Below are positions 26,329-36,316 of a stretch of DNA of 64,000 nt, piece after piece. Each line of letters begins with the position of its first letter. Within the stretch, counting starts at the first letter, position 1. The translations under genes and the position numbers were made by a program. Under the pieces are notes generated by a model, which was not told where the DNA came from, did not search any database, and saw only the letters and a list, made by a program, of their open reading frames with translations. Source of the stretch: Brevibacillus centrosporus (GTDB lineage Bacteria > Bacillota > Bacilli > Brevibacillales > Brevibacillaceae); the NCBI RefSeq assembly GCF_003710815.1, contig NZ_RHHP01000016.1:1-64000 (forward strand), written 5' to 3'.

Positions 26329-26892
26329 CTATACCTCTGTATCATATCTGTTCACTTCAACATTGATCCAGTTTTTTTGCTTGATGTAGGTCTCTACCTG
26401 CCCTCGTATCAAGTTGATTTCAGGCTTATGTGGAGTTACTGTCACCTCTGGCTTGCTTATATTCCACTCTATATTGAGCTTGTCAGGTGTAAACCGAATG
26501 TTCATGTAATCGGGGTTATATGGCAATTTGTAAGGCTCTTTTGTTTCCAGTCGCCTATTGTTGATCTGATTGGCAATCGATGTCTGCTTGTTTCCGATCT
26601 TCATCAATTGATCGCCTTCTTGGGACTTCGCCACGATATATTCCGTTAGCTGCTCGCTGGCATAATCGGCGAACTCGGAGATACGACGTGCCGCGCTCTT
26701 TAAATCGAGATTGGCACGGGCCTCTGTCGTATCGACGTTCAGCGAGCCTCTAATCCTCTCGACTGTTATTTCTGGAGGCTTCTGCTTGATGGAGATGTCA
26801 GCAGGTTGCTGCTCGATATCTACTTTTGGCTCTTGGATATTCATATCAATTTGAGTAAAGCCCTGACTAATTCGAATTTGGGGAATCCTCAT
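26329..26892 (-). CDS. DUF6470 (YviE-like) protein of the flagellar cluster
   Basis: 187-residue protein starting MRIPQIRISQGFTQID, rich in Glu, Lys and Ile with two roughly repeated strand-turn segments (IQEPKVDIEQQPADISIKQKPPE and the C-terminal WNISKPEVTVTPHKPEINLI). No membrane helix. B. subtilis has an equivalent gene, yviE, between flgL and fliW. Function unknown. AAAGGAGGGGG precedes the start, 18 nt after flgL. Confidence 0.8.
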   Translation of the reverse strand: MRIPQIRISQGFTQIDMNIQEPKVDIEQQPADISIKQKPPEITVERIRGSLNVDTTEARANLDLKSAARRISEFADYASEQLTEYIVAKSQEGDQLMKIGNKQTSIANQINNRRLETKEPYKLPYNPDYMNIRFTPDKLNIEWNISKPEVTVTPHKPEINLIRGQVETYIKQKNWINVEVNRYDTEV

Positions 26893-26910
26893 CAGATCCC
26901 CCTCCTTTCA

Positions 26911-27798
26911 TTATTTTAAATAATCTACCAACGATGTCTGGATTACCCTTGCGCCAATACTCAAGGCAGATTGATACACACTTTCTTGCATTTTCAATTC
27001 GGTGTAAACCTCGGACATATCAGCATCTTCATTGTCGGACATTAAAGTATTAATATTCAAGTTTTGACTTTCCAGTCGGCTTTGGGTCAGCTCCAACCGA
27101 TTGACCCGAGCACCTAAAGCTGTCCGGGCAGACAATACAGTGCGTGTCTTGTCGTCCACCTCATCCGTGTAACTAGCTGCCGATTGTCCGGATCTTAACG
27201 TGTTGGAGATGTTGGTCATCAACGAGAAAATGTTATCGGTAGTGGAGGGAGACGAGAAAACGTCTACCCCTTTTACATTGACAGGCAGGTATACTCCCTC
27301 ACTCACTTCGAAATTGATGTCACCGGTATTTGTGTTGACAAAAGTTTTGGTGGCTGAATCGTACGGAGGATTGTCAGAGTCAGTTCCAGCAAAAACATAA
27401 TAGCCTCCCAACGTCTGATTGGCAGTTGCTCCAATCTGTTCGCGGAGTTGGTCGATCTCATCCGCAATCGCGTTCAAGGAAGTAGCGTCCATGACACCCC
27501 CCGACTGAGTGACAAGCTCCTTTACCCGCTGCATAACCAGCCCCACATCATCGAGAGCCTGGTCAGCCGTATCCATCCAGGCGCTTGCCTGGTCTGCATT
27601 TCTCTGATACTGTTCGTTTTGGTTCAGCGCGGTACGGTAGAACATCCCTCTGCTGGCGACTACCGGATCATCCGATGGCCGTGAGATCACACGGCCCGTA
27701 GATGATTGCTCCTGTAGCTTACTCATTTTGTTCATAGACGTATTTAAATTTCGAAGCATGTTGCTATTTAGCATTGTCTGCGTTATTCGCGTCGCCAT
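26911..27798 (-). CDS. flgL: Flagellar hook-filament junction protein FlgL
   Basis: 295-residue hook-associated protein 3. N-terminus MATRITQTMLNSNMLRNLN and the STGRVISRPSDDPV block, then a C-terminal helix ending QSALSIGARVIQTSLVDYLK, give the flagellin-like D0/D1 frame around a short variable domain. It lies 30 nt after flgK. Confidence 0.94.
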   Translation of the reverse strand: MATRITQTMLNSNMLRNLNTSMNKMSKLQEQSSTGRVISRPSDDPVVASRGMFYRTALNQNEQYQRNADQASAWMDTADQALDDVGLVMQRVKELVTQSGGVMDATSLNAIADEIDQLREQIGATANQTLGGYYVFAGTDSDNPPYDSATKTFVNTNTGDINFEVSEGVYLPVNVKGVDVFSSPSTTDNIFSLMTNISNTLRSGQSAASYTDEVDDKTRTVLSARTALGARVNRLELTQSRLESQNLNINTLMSDNEDADMSEVYTELKMQESVYQSALSIGARVIQTSLVDYLK

Positions 27799-27828
27799 AC
27801 TTTTTACTCACTCCCACTCGTCACAACA

Positions 27829-29298
27829 TTAGAGGCCTACTCGTCCCATGCCATTAATCAATTTATCCAACATCTCGTCTACGGTTGTCATCATTCTTGC
27901 TGAAGAACTGTACGCAGATTGGTATTTGACCATTTCTGCCATTTCTTCATCAATGGATACTCCCGATACAGACTGTCGTTGAGATTCTATTTGTTCAGTC
28001 ATCAGCTCTGTGTTTTCGACTTGACGTTGTACTTCTTGGCTCTGTGTGCCAAGCTCTGAAATGGTATAACGATAGTAATCGTCCAAATTCGTAGTTGCCG
28101 CTATTGTTCCATCCGCATTTGTGATCGCAAGGGTTTGGTACTTAATCTTGGCAATATCCAAAGCATTGCTGCCATCTCCTGTAGCAGCACTTGCCGGCTT
28201 GGCCGTCGCAATATTATTCAGATTTCCTCTTATTAAAGGATTCACTGAAATTTTGTTTGCTCCTGTAGGATCCTTAGAAGCATCACTTGAATCAACAAAG
28301 AATGGAATATCTGATTTTGCCGTATTCCCTGCTTGGAGATCCGTAATACTAACCCCTTCTCGATGAACCTTGTTTAATTCTCTCGTAAAATTGGAGGCTA
28401 GGATATCCAACTTATTCATCATTTGAGGGATATCACCGGAGCGATTTTCGTAAATCCCAGCCAAACTACCCGAAATAGGGGTAAAAGCTGCTCCTCCTAA
28501 AGTTATATCTACCAACCCAGTTGTTGGGTTTTCCGTCGCAACCATAGCATTAAAGTTCTGTTCTGTAACAAGCGGTTGTCCATCTATCGTTACATTCACC
28601 ATTCCGTTAGCAGCATTCGTTATCTTCGTATCTGCTAGTTTGGATAGCTTATCGATGAGCAGATCCCGTTTGTCATAGAGATCATTGGGCTGATAGCCGC
28701 TTGGAACCAGCTTATTTATTTGCGAATTGAGGTCCGCAATCTGGGTCGCAATAGAATTGACATCCTGTACTTTTGACTTCAATTCTTCATCTTTATTGTT
28801 TTGCAGCTCAGATAGCTGTGTATATAGAGCAGTGAATGTATCTGATACTGCCAGTGCACGCTCGACAACAACAGAACGCGTCGATGCCTCCTGAGGATTC
28901 TGAGAGAGATCTTCCCATGACTGCCAGAATTTATCCATTACATTTTGCAAGCCATTATCTGACGGTTCGTTTAAAATACCCTCAATTTGTGTCAGTCCGC
29001 TTTGCTTTGATTCGTAATAGCCAAAATGCTTATTCTGAGATCGATACTGATTATCCAGATAAACTTCACGCATTCGCTGAATTTCTGTAGCCTGCACCCC
29101 TGTTCCCAATTGGCCTGCTGTTGTAGCAGTGTTCAAGCCAGGAACGGGAATAGCATTGGCAGCTTCCAAGTTCACACGTTGTCTGGTGTATCCTGCTGTA
29201 TTCGCGTTCGATACATTGTGAGCCGTCGTATTCAATGCGGTTTGCTGAGCAAACAATCCTCGCTTATTTACTTCGATGCCATGAAATGTCGATGTCAT
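27829..29298 (-). CDS. flgK: Flagellar hook-associated protein FlgK
   Basis: 489-residue hook-filament junction protein 1. MTSTFHGIEVNKRGLFAQQTALNTTAHNVSNANTAGYTRQ is the typical start, and the C-terminal EEMAEMVKYQSAYSSSARMMTTVDEMLDKLI the typical end. AGAGGTG precedes the ATG and flgN ends 12 nt before it. Confidence 0.95.
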   Translation of the reverse strand: MTSTFHGIEVNKRGLFAQQTALNTTAHNVSNANTAGYTRQRVNLEAANAIPVPGLNTATTAGQLGTGVQATEIQRMREVYLDNQYRSQNKHFGYYESKQSGLTQIEGILNEPSDNGLQNVMDKFWQSWEDLSQNPQEASTRSVVVERALAVSDTFTALYTQLSELQNNKDEELKSKVQDVNSIATQIADLNSQINKLVPSGYQPNDLYDKRDLLIDKLSKLADTKITNAANGMVNVTIDGQPLVTEQNFNAMVATENPTTGLVDITLGGAAFTPISGSLAGIYENRSGDIPQMMNKLDILASNFTRELNKVHREGVSITDLQAGNTAKSDIPFFVDSSDASKDPTGANKISVNPLIRGNLNNIATAKPASAATGDGSNALDIAKIKYQTLAITNADGTIAATTNLDDYYRYTISELGTQSQEVQRQVENTELMTEQIESQRQSVSGVSIDEEMAEMVKYQSAYSSSARMMTTVDEMLDKLINGMGRVGL

Positions 29299-29310
29299 TT
29301 CAACACCTCT

Positions 29311-29811
29311 TTACGCTTTTTTATTAAAAAAAGTTCGATTAGCCTGACGATAGCCTTCGGAGGCAGGATTGCCGTATATGAAATCGTCCTCCGGTGTATC
29401 GGTGATCAGGTCGAGCGTTATGTTTACAAAAGAAAGGGATTGCTTTAGCAACTGCTGATTCAGTTCATTCGCATCACGCAGTTCGTAAACAATCCGGCTC
29501 AGTTCGTTGCGACAGACGGTCAGTCGCGTTTTCTCTTCCGCACTGGTCGTCAACTTGATCAATTCAGCCAGTGTGCCTTCCTGCAGCGTAAAGCCTTTTT
29601 CGGTTGTCAGCTCTCTTACTACATTCAGACGGGCTGTTTCTGCTGCTGTAATTCCCTTGATCAGCTTTTGCTCTTGGCTCGTTATCGCCACAAGCTCATT
29701 CACATTTCCTTTAACTAGCACATCTTTCTTGTGCGTAGCCAAGGTGTACAAGGCCTTGTGCAACTGGATCAAGTTGTCGAGCAGCTCGTAGAGCATTTCC
29801 ATTTTCGTCAT
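29311..29811 (-). CDS. flgN: FlgN-family export chaperone
   Basis: 166-residue helical protein (MTKMEMLYELLDNLIQLHKALYTLATHKKDVLVKGNVNEL) with the heptad-rich layout of FlgN, the chaperone for FlgK and FlgL. The position directly before flgK and after flgM is the usual one, which decides the call. Confidence 0.87.
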   Translation of the reverse strand: MTKMEMLYELLDNLIQLHKALYTLATHKKDVLVKGNVNELVAITSQEQKLIKGITAAETARLNVVRELTTEKGFTLQEGTLAELIKLTTSAEEKTRLTVCRNELSRIVYELRDANELNQQLLKQSLSFVNITLDLITDTPEDDFIYGNPASEGYRQANRTFFNKKA

Positions 29812-29843
29812 CGTTGAATTCTCCCTCGTCTTCCCTGGAGAGC

Positions 29844-30122
29844 CTATTTGTTCTTTTGCCAGAAGGAAAGGAATTTCTCTGCGATTTTTTCACTCGGCAC
29901 GCGATACGTTCCCTCTTCTACCTGCTTTTTCAGTTGATCTACTTTTTCCCGACGCTGCGGTGAATCTGGATCTTCCAGCTGCTTCAGCATTTCCAACGCC
30001 TCGGTTGAAATGTTCACTTCATCTTTCCCCATCGGGATCTTGCCGGATTTACCTACCTGGGAGTTACCAGTCTTGTTATAGGCATTGATCATACCGATAC
30101 GATTGGGCTCATTAATCCGCAT
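29844..30122 (-). CDS. flgM: Anti-sigma-28 factor FlgM
   Basis: 92-residue inhibitor of sigma-D that is exported when the hook is complete. MRINEPNRIGMINAYNK at the start and the C-terminal sigma-binding helices (VNISTEALEMLKQLE; RREKVDQLKKQVEEGTY; EKIAEKFLSF) match the family. GAGAGG precedes the ATG. A terminator and a possible sigma-D promoter lie between it and yvyF, so it can be expressed independently. Confidence 0.93.
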   Translation of the reverse strand: MRINEPNRIGMINAYNKTGNSQVGKSGKIPMGKDEVNISTEALEMLKQLEDPDSPQRREKVDQLKKQVEEGTYRVPSEKIAEKFLSFWQKNK

Positions 30123-30162
30123 GTGAAAACCATCCTCTCAAACCACCGGACATGAATGATGT

Positions 30163-30197
30163 AAAAAACCGATGATACTTCTTAGTAGTATCATCGG
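30163..30197 (-). terminator. Terminator between yvyF and flgM
   Basis: Stem CCGATGATAC / GTATCATCGG with a 9-nt loop and TTTTTT on the minus strand, about 35 nt after the yvyF stop. Confidence 0.85.
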
Positions 30198-30218
30198 CAA
30201 TTTCGCTGCGCCCGATTA
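30191..30218 (-). promoter_or_regulatory. Possible sigma-D promoter for flgM
   Basis: TAAT (30218-30215), 16 nt, GCCGATGA (30198-30191) on the minus strand. It fits SigD spacing, and B. subtilis flgM has such a promoter, but the -10 is also part of the terminator stem, so the match may be coincidence. Confidence 0.35.
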
Positions 30219-30235
30219 GTTTTTTTGTTACAAAA

Positions 30236-30664
30236 CTATTCGTCAGTATTCCTCTTTCCTCGATAGGCCGCTGTCGAATTCCCTGGATTTTTCTCCTCAT
30301 CAAGACGTCTCATGACTTCCAAATCCTGCGTGATATCATGCTTCAAACTATCAATGCATGAATCACAAAGATTACCGGTGTGTATCAAAGAATCGCAACG
30401 CTCGCATGGATATCCGAGATGCGGGTTGCCAGCAATGGATATACGGCCTTCTTTAATAAATTTCGTGATTTGCTTCACACTGACGCCAGTTACTTCACTC
30501 ACCTGGTAAATGTTAGAGCCTCGATTTTCCCGTTTGCGCAAAAACCGGGCACACAGCTCATACTCCTGTTCCACCTGCTGATAGCACTTCGGACAAATAT
30601 CGCGGACAGCTTGTACAAAAAGTGCATCACAGCGTGAACAATTGGCAAGTTTGCCCAAAGACAT
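30236..30664 (-). CDS. yvyF: YvyF-like flagellar operon protein
   Basis: 142-residue zinc-ribbon protein: CSRC (residues 9-12) and CPKC (24-27), a helix-turn-helix-like middle (IYQVSEVTGVSVKQITKFIKEGRI), and a second ribbon CERC / CDSC near residues 87-105. Proteins of this type lie between comFC and flgM across Bacillales; function is not established. Confidence 0.87.
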   Translation of the reverse strand: MSLGKLANCSRCDALFVQAVRDICPKCYQQVEQEYELCARFLRKRENRGSNIYQVSEVTGVSVKQITKFIKEGRISIAGNPHLGYPCERCDSLIHTGNLCDSCIDSLKHDITQDLEVMRRLDEEKNPGNSTAAYRGKRNTDE

Positions 30665-30747
30665 AATGCCACCCCCTACATTCCTTCCATAAATTTTCCG
30701 TTCAACTTGATGTATTTTCTAATGATACTCCAGTTTTCACAGACTGG

Positions 30748-31512
30748 CTATCGATAGATCGTCAGGGAATAAATGCTGCCATGGGGACCTGCGTGTGCAA
30801 GGATTGTTTTTGCACATGAACGCAATGTAGATCCTGTCGTGTAAATATCATCTAGCAAAAGAACGCGGTATGAACCAGACACGTTCTTTTGGACACGCTC
30901 ACCCGCCCACGAAAACGCACCCTCCATGCTTTCTACACGAGCGGTACGGCCTGCCTGCTTGCTTAGCTGGGCGGTCATTTTTGTACGGACCAGAAGCGAG
31001 CGAACAGGGATTCCTAGATCGGCACTCAGGCGCTTTGCCAGGAGATCAACCTGATTGAAGCCTCTCTCCTGCAAACGTTGGGCATGAAGAGGGACTGTCG
31101 TGATGCAATCAAACGCGATCGCTTCGTAATAACGATAAAACGCAATCGTTAGCAGCTTGGCAAAAAAATCAGCCAATCGTTCCTCGCCACGATATTTAAA
31201 CGTGCTCAGCAAATTTTTTCCCCATTCATTATATCGGAGCAAACTGCGGTTGCTTTGAAGTGTTTCTGCCGTGATATTATGACAATCCGAACACAATTGG
31301 CTTCCTTCCCGTCCACATTGCGGACAGCTTGGTCCAAGCATTACGGGCAGCTGATTCATGCAGATTCCACATAGCGTCAAGCCAGCTACCAAGCGATACA
31401 TGACCGGGTAGCGCGTTCGACTGGCTAGCTGACCAGCCAAACTGCGAACAGCCGACTCTTTTACTCGCTCGTTTAAGCGACCACCACAGCCTAGGCAAGT
31501 ATCGTATCTCAT
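30748..31512 (-). CDS. comFC: ComF-family phosphoribosyltransferase-like competence protein
   Basis: 254-residue protein. An N-terminal zinc finger (CLGCG, CGIC, CPQCGREG, CSDC) precedes a PRTase fold with TTVPLHAQRLQERGFNQ and the PRPP loop LLLDDIYTTGSTL (about residues 216-228). ComFC is needed for DNA uptake during transformation. The start overlaps the comFA stop by 4 nt. Confidence 0.92.
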   Translation of the reverse strand: MRYDTCLGCGGRLNERVKESAVRSLAGQLASRTRYPVMYRLVAGLTLCGICMNQLPVMLGPSCPQCGREGSQLCSDCHNITAETLQSNRSLLRYNEWGKNLLSTFKYRGEERLADFFAKLLTIAFYRYYEAIAFDCITTVPLHAQRLQERGFNQVDLLAKRLSADLGIPVRSLLVRTKMTAQLSKQAGRTARVESMEGAFSWAGERVQKNVSGSYRVLLLDDIYTTGSTLRSCAKTILAHAGPHGSIYSLTIYR

Positions 31513-33449
31513 GCCCGCTCCTCCTGTGCCTCTTGCAGCTTCGCAAGCTGGTTCATACGCCTGATCTGCCTGACTGCCGCTTTTGGAGAGGCAGCGCGCT
31601 CAGCCTGCAAAAACAGCACTACACCCATAGGATCATCGCTGGACCGTCCTACTCGTCCCGCAATTTGCACCAGGGACGCTTCGTCAAAAACAGGAGCCTC
31701 TGCTCCCAGTACCACAACATCACTTCGCGGGATCGTGACGCCTCTCTCCAAAATCGTGGTTGTTACCATGAGACGGTAACGTTTTTCCCGGAAAGAGCGG
31801 ACCTTCTCGTCACGCTGTGGATCGGCAGCATGCACACCTGCCATTTGGGAGGCCAAGTCCGGAAAGAAAGTCGTCAAATAGGCAAGGACACGCTCCACAT
31901 CGTCAATACGCGGAACAAACAAGAACAGCTGCCTCCCCTCCGCGAGCGTGCTTCGTACGATTTGAAGCAGGGAGGAGATAGGCCTGTTTGCCCGCATGCG
32001 CTTGTACAAGCCTGGGATGGTCTCGATGCGCGGGACCGGGAGCGCAGAACCATGATAGCGCCCAGGCAGCAGTACATGGGTAGAGGACCGCAGGAGCGGG
32101 AGTTTGGACTTTTTTAAAACGAGCTTCTCTTTTCTTTCGGCTACCAGTCTTTTTTGGAGGTATTGCGGGGGAGTGGCGCTCAAAAAAAGCAGCTTTCCTT
32201 CGAGCTTTACTGCTCTGGCTACCGCCCTCTCCAGCATTGGATTGTTATGGTAGGGAAAAGCATCCACCTCATCGAGTACCACGAGCGGAAAGCGTTGATA
32301 ATAGCGCATGACCTGATGTGTGGTCGCAATCGTAATATCCGCTTCCTCCCACTTTTCCAGACTGGATCCATGGACAGCAATGACACGAGCATCAGGAAAG
32401 ACCCGCTGCAAGCGCGGAGCAAGCTCTAGAACCACATCCTTGCGGGGAGTTGCGATCAGAACCCTGCCTCCCGTCGATAACGCCACTTCGATCGATGGAA
32501 AAAGAAGCTCAGTCTTGCCCGCTCCACAAACAGCCCAAATAAGAAACTGCGACAAACCGGGGCGGGGATTGGCCACGTACCTTCTTGCCTGTTCTGCAGC
32601 TACCGCCTGATCGCGGGAAAAGCTACCCGACCAGTGCAGCCTTGCTGTCTTCCGCCCTGCTTCACGCTCGTCACTGGCTGCCTCCCTCGTCGCGGGAACC
32701 AGCAAGTACGGTGTGCAGCACTTGCTTCGGCCCATCCCCAGGCAAACCGTACAATAGGCGCAGCCCTGCCCGCAGGAATGACATACGGTGTATTCAATAT
32801 CCTTAGCCCTGCTCCCGCACCTTTCGCAGCTCATTTCCAGCCGATGCTTCCACCAGCTCTTTTTAATCGCGAAACGTATTCCCGGCCGCCACTGTGCTCG
32901 CTCAGACAAAACCATCCTTTGCAAAACGGCAGTCAAGTCGTGAATAGGAGCCTCTCTCTTCAATAGCAGCGTCTCAGTCTCCTCCCACAGCAAGGCACGG
33001 CCGTCGAGGACCTTTTGAATTGTCGAAGTCGCCAAGCGCAGCTTCAGCTTCTGCCCATCGTCTTCCACTATCTCCGGGGTTACCGAGACCGACCAATCCC
33101 CCGTCTCCCATGTAAACCATTCAGGCCCTGGAGGTTCCACTCCCGCCATGTCACGCCCGTAAAGGACAGCTGTCTCCCGCACTTGCTGTACGGCCAGCTC
33201 CCGCAATTCGGCAAGTCCTTCCTCGCTCATCGGATGGGAAGTCCCGTACTGCTCCTTCAGGCGTGCGTTGACAATCTCCCGCAACGAAAAAGCCAGAGCT
33301 AGTGACGGACTCTTGCCGATGACATGCAGCTTACACCCCTCCCGCTCTTGCCAAAACGACTGATCTACGGCAAAGCAGGGCGTCACATAGGCTTGTGCAG
33401 ACAGCATCTTTTCCGCTCCTGTCTTGATGTAGAGCAAATACTCGCGCAC
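31509..33449 (-). CDS. comFA: ComFA DNA-uptake helicase
   Basis: About 646-residue DEAD/DEAH-type motor for DNA transport. A cysteine cluster (CERCGSRAKDIEYTVCHSCG then CAYC) binds zinc; the motor has Walker A WAVCGAGKTEL, DEVD in VVLDEVDAFPY, a SATPP motif and the helicase C domain with QIAGRVGRS. The GTG at 33449 follows GGGAGG by 8 nt; an ATG at 33476 with GAGGG only 3 nt away is the alternative. comFC overlaps its end, and comFB is absent. Confidence 0.93.
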   Translation of the reverse strand: MREYLLYIKTGAEKMLSAQAYVTPCFAVDQSFWQEREGCKLHVIGKSPSLALAFSLREIVNARLKEQYGTSHPMSEEGLAELRELAVQQVRETAVLYGRDMAGVEPPGPEWFTWETGDWSVSVTPEIVEDDGQKLKLRLATSTIQKVLDGRALLWEETETLLLKREAPIHDLTAVLQRMVLSERAQWRPGIRFAIKKSWWKHRLEMSCERCGSRAKDIEYTVCHSCGQGCAYCTVCLGMGRSKCCTPYLLVPATREAASDEREAGRKTARLHWSGSFSRDQAVAAEQARRYVANPRPGLSQFLIWAVCGAGKTELLFPSIEVALSTGGRVLIATPRKDVVLELAPRLQRVFPDARVIAVHGSSLEKWEEADITIATTHQVMRYYQRFPLVVLDEVDAFPYHNNPMLERAVARAVKLEGKLLFLSATPPQYLQKRLVAERKEKLVLKKSKLPLLRSSTHVLLPGRYHGSALPVPRIETIPGLYKRMRANRPISSLLQIVRSTLAEGRQLFLFVPRIDDVERVLAYLTTFFPDLASQMAGVHAADPQRDEKVRSFREKRYRLMVTTTILERGVTIPRSDVVVLGAEAPVFDEASLVQIAGRVGRSSDDPMGVVLFLQAERAASPKAAVRQIRRMNQLAKLQEAQEERA

Positions 33450-33527
33450 ACAGCTTCCCTCCCGAATCGATCTCATTTGCCCTCAGTGTGCAAAAAGACA
33501 GGGAGCGTCGGCAAATATTTTTGCACG

Positions 33528-33559
33528 AAAAAAAGCACCGCCCGTGAGCAGTGCTTTTT
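33528..33559 (-). terminator. Terminator before comFA
   Basis: Stem AAAGCACTGC / GCGGTGCTTT with a short loop, followed by TTTTTTT on the minus strand. It separates the DegU-side genes from comFA. Confidence 0.85.
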
Positions 33560-33570
33560 GTTCCATTTTT

Positions 33571-33939
33571 TCACGTACTGGATTCCTGTCGCAAATCAAT
33601 GACGATGTGTGACTGATTCTGCTCCTCCTGTCCCTCTTCCAATAACCGAAAGAAGTACGGGTAGCGCTCATAGATGCTGACCATACGTCTGGTATGATCT
33701 GATGATCCAGCGTCAATCAAGGATATGCGGATAGGCTTGCCACTCCAATAGGAACGAAACAGCAAGCGTCGAATCACTCTCTCCAGCACTTGCTCGGAAT
33801 CCCGTACCAATACTTTGTAGTGCTGCTGCGGGATTTCTGCATCCCTTTTCATGCTTCTCGCCCATTTGTCAGCCAAAAGCACAAGCAAAGAGGAGCAGCC
33901 ATATGCCGCTAACAGCCACAGTAGAAGTTCTTCCATCAC
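33571..33939 (-). CDS. Hypothetical small membrane-anchored protein
   Basis: About 122 residues: one N-terminal hydrophobic helix (LLLWLLAAYGCSSLLVLLA), then a soluble part with IRISLIDAGSSDHTRRMVSIYERYPYF, which recalls the nucleotide-sugar loop of GT2 enzymes but is too short for a complete one. The GTG at 33939 is 7 nt after GGAGG; ATGs at 33945 and 33936 are alternatives. It occupies the place of degV (yviA) between degU and comFA in B. subtilis. Function unknown. Confidence 0.6.
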   Translation of the reverse strand: MMEELLLWLLAAYGCSSLLVLLADKWARSMKRDAEIPQQHYKVLVRDSEQVLERVIRRLLFRSYWSGKPIRISLIDAGSSDHTRRMVSIYERYPYFFRLLEEGQEEQNQSHIVIDLRQESST

Positions 33940-33986
33940 GGTCATACCTCCTCCACTAACAAGGTATGCCGGACAGCCTTTTTTCG

Positions 33987-34694
33987 CTACAGCTTCACCC
34001 AACCATTTTTAATGGAGATGACAACAGCCTGCGTACGGTCTTGCACATTCAGCTTTTGCAAAATGCTGCTGACGTGATTCTTTACCGTTTTCTCACTGAT
34101 GAACAAAAACTCCCCGATAGCCCGGTTGCTTTTGCCTTCTGCCATCAGCTGCAGCACTTCACGCTCGCGGCGTGTCAAAGACTCGATCACTTTTGGATCG
34201 ATCATCTGCGAGTCATCCAGGGAGAAGCTGCGTTCTGCCGCCCCTTCCTGTTCACTCAAGCGACGGAATTCCTCGATCAGCTTGCCCGTTACTTTTGGAT
34301 GGATATAAGCTCCACCGCTTGCTACAACGCGCACAGCGTCTACGAGGTCGCTCGTCCCCATTTCTTTCAACAGGTAGCCAGAAGCTCCCGAGCGAAGCGT
34401 GCGATATACATAGCCTTCGTCATCATGAATCGAGAGCATGATCACACGCGTATTTGGACTTACCGAAATCACATTCTCCGCTGCGGAAACCCCGTTGATA
34501 TTCGGCATGTTGATGTCCATCAGCAATACGTCTGGCTTATGCTCTTCTGCCAGCAGGGCAGCCTCTCCACCGTCTGCTCCTTCACCGACAACCTTAAAAT
34601 CGTTTTCCATTTCTAAAATACGCTTCACGCCTTCGCGGAACAATTGATGGTCGTCCACAATCACGATACGGAGCTCTTGCTGTCTCTTATCCAT
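33987..34694 (-). CDS. degU: Response regulator DegU
   Basis: 235-residue NarL-type regulator controlling motility, exoenzymes, biofilm and competence. The receiver domain has VDDH (13-16) and the phosphorylated Asp60 in LLMDINMP; the LuxR-type HTH ([21 protein letters not shown], then [16 protein letters not shown]) is at the C-terminus. It follows degS by 32 nt. Confidence 0.94.
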   Translation of the reverse strand: MDKRQQELRIVIVDDHQLFREGVKRILEMENDFKVVGEGADGGEAALLAEEHKPDVLLMDINMPNINGVSAAENVISVSPNTRVIMLSIHDDEGYVYRTLRSGASGYLLKEMGTSDLVDAVRVVASGGAYIHPKVTGKLIEEFRRLSEQEGAAERSFSLDDSQMIDPKVIESLTRREREVLQLMAEGKSNRAIGEFLFISEKTVKNHVSSILQKLNVQDRTQAVVISIKNGWVKL

Positions 34695-34726
34695 GACTCA
34701 TCCCCCTGTGTAAGTTCTATATTTTT

Positions 34727-35869
34727 TCACATTTTAAGCGGTATTTGAAAAATAACCTTCGTTCCTTCACCTGGCGCCGATTGCATTTCAACAGAGCCTT
34801 CCAGCAGCTGAACGCGCTCTCTCATGCCCAGCAAACCGAACGAGCCGCCGTTTGCCAGTCGCTTCTCCAGATCAAAGCCGACACCGTCGTCCTTTACTAC
34901 AAGACTCAAGGACTCCTGAACAAATTCCAGCTTCACTTGAACCGTGTTTGCTCGCGCATGCTTTTCCACATTGTTCAGGCATTCCTGAACCAAACGGAAA
35001 ATCGCGGCTTTCACCGAGCTGCGAAGTGGAGGCTCCACACCAAATACTACCAGATCAATGGAAGACTCGATACGCTCTTCGCAAGTTTGTATGTATTTCT
35101 GCAGTGTTGGTACCAGGCCTAGATCATCCAATGCCATTGGGCGCAGGTCGAAAATGATTCTTCTCACATCGGCCAAGCTCATCCGAACCATTTCTTTCAG
35201 CTCATGCAACTCCATCTGTGCTTCCAGAATCCGTTCGTTCTTTAACATTTTTTCAACGATCTCCGAGCGCAGCACTACATTCGCCATCGACTGTGCAGGA
35301 CCATCATGGATTTCACGCGCTACCCGCTTGCGTTCTTCCTCCTGAGCCTGGATGACTTTCAACCCCATCAATTGATGCTGCTTAGCTGATTCCAACGCTT
35401 CTCCGATCTTGCTCAGATCACCAGTGAGGTAACCCAAAACCACTCCCATCTGGGACACTAGCTTTTCCGCACGATCGATGGTCTCTTCCAGCGTGCGCAA
35501 TTGACGTTCCAAATCATTGCGTCTACGCTTCAGGTTGTTTTCCCGCTCCCGATAAATCGATAGCTCGACCTGGATACGGCTCGCTTCTTCATAGGCAATC
35601 CGGATGTCTTCCTCCGTGTACATCTGAAAGTTGCGGCTAACCAGGGCAAGTCGGTTGCGTGATTTGCGATACGCCAGCTCCAGCGCATCTACCTTTTGAA
35701 TGACTTTTGAAATTTCCTGACGCAGCTCATGCAAATCGAGCTTTAACGAATTCCCTTGCTGTCTTGCGTTTTCGGCTATATCAAATATTTGGGTTTTGCT
35801 TGTTTCTACCGTTTCAATCGTTCGTTTAATAACTCCATCGAGCACGCTAATGTCAATCGCCTTGTTCAT
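34727..35869 (-). CDS. degS: Sensor kinase DegS
   Basis: 380-residue cytoplasmic histidine kinase without membrane helices. A long coiled-coil sensor region (residues 10-180) is followed by the HisKA_3 box with phospho-acceptor His188 in REIHDGPAQ and a C-terminal ATPase domain (NNVEKHARA; DDGVGFD; GLLGMRERV). It forms the DegS/DegU pair with the next gene. Confidence 0.95.
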   Translation of the reverse strand: MNKAIDISVLDGVIKRTIETVETSKTQIFDIAENARQQGNSLKLDLHELRQEISKVIQKVDALELAYRKSRNRLALVSRNFQMYTEEDIRIAYEEASRIQVELSIYRERENNLKRRRNDLERQLRTLEETIDRAEKLVSQMGVVLGYLTGDLSKIGEALESAKQHQLMGLKVIQAQEEERKRVAREIHDGPAQSMANVVLRSEIVEKMLKNERILEAQMELHELKEMVRMSLADVRRIIFDLRPMALDDLGLVPTLQKYIQTCEERIESSIDLVVFGVEPPLRSSVKAAIFRLVQECLNNVEKHARANTVQVKLEFVQESLSLVVKDDGVGFDLEKRLANGGSFGLLGMRERVQLLEGSVEMQSAPGEGTKVIFQIPLKM

Positions 35870-36316
35870 GATTGCTCTCCTTCAAACAAGTATTTCGCTT
35901 TCGTGAACAGCTGATGGAGGTCTGCTTTCGTCCATACAACTACCAAAATCTCTATACTATTGTTTCGGTTTTGTTGTTGCCTTTTTTTAGGGCATGACGT
36001 TTGGCTCAGCACTCTTGGCTACGCTTATGCTTATAGACGTATCAACATGGGGAGAAGGTTGCACTTCAGGCACATTTTTTTCTTTCGATCCCTCGCCCAT
36101 GATTCCAACGGTCACGTTTTCGGTCAAAAAGTTTATCTACAAAAAAGGAAGAGCCTTTATTCAGCCAATACTCCCCCTTTACTTCCCTCATAAGATGATT
36201 CGACATAGTCCTACAAAATCCTTTGTAATCGGCTCCCCAATAAATGGACGGCTCGCTTGCGGAGTAGAAAATTTGACCGCAATAAGCCTTAGAAATCAGA
36301 GCGAATTTTCACCACA
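35870..36316. other. Intergenic gap between degS and metK, no gene supported
   Basis: About 450 bp containing the degS upstream region. The longest plus-strand frame (35994-36332) has only a poor SD and no recognisable protein character, and runs into the metK terminator. Nothing further is seen. Confidence 0.5.

Noticed and set aside
33480..33530. Possible ComK box before comFA
   Set aside because: Only one AAAA-N5-TTT-like half was found; the paired spacing required for ComK is not there.
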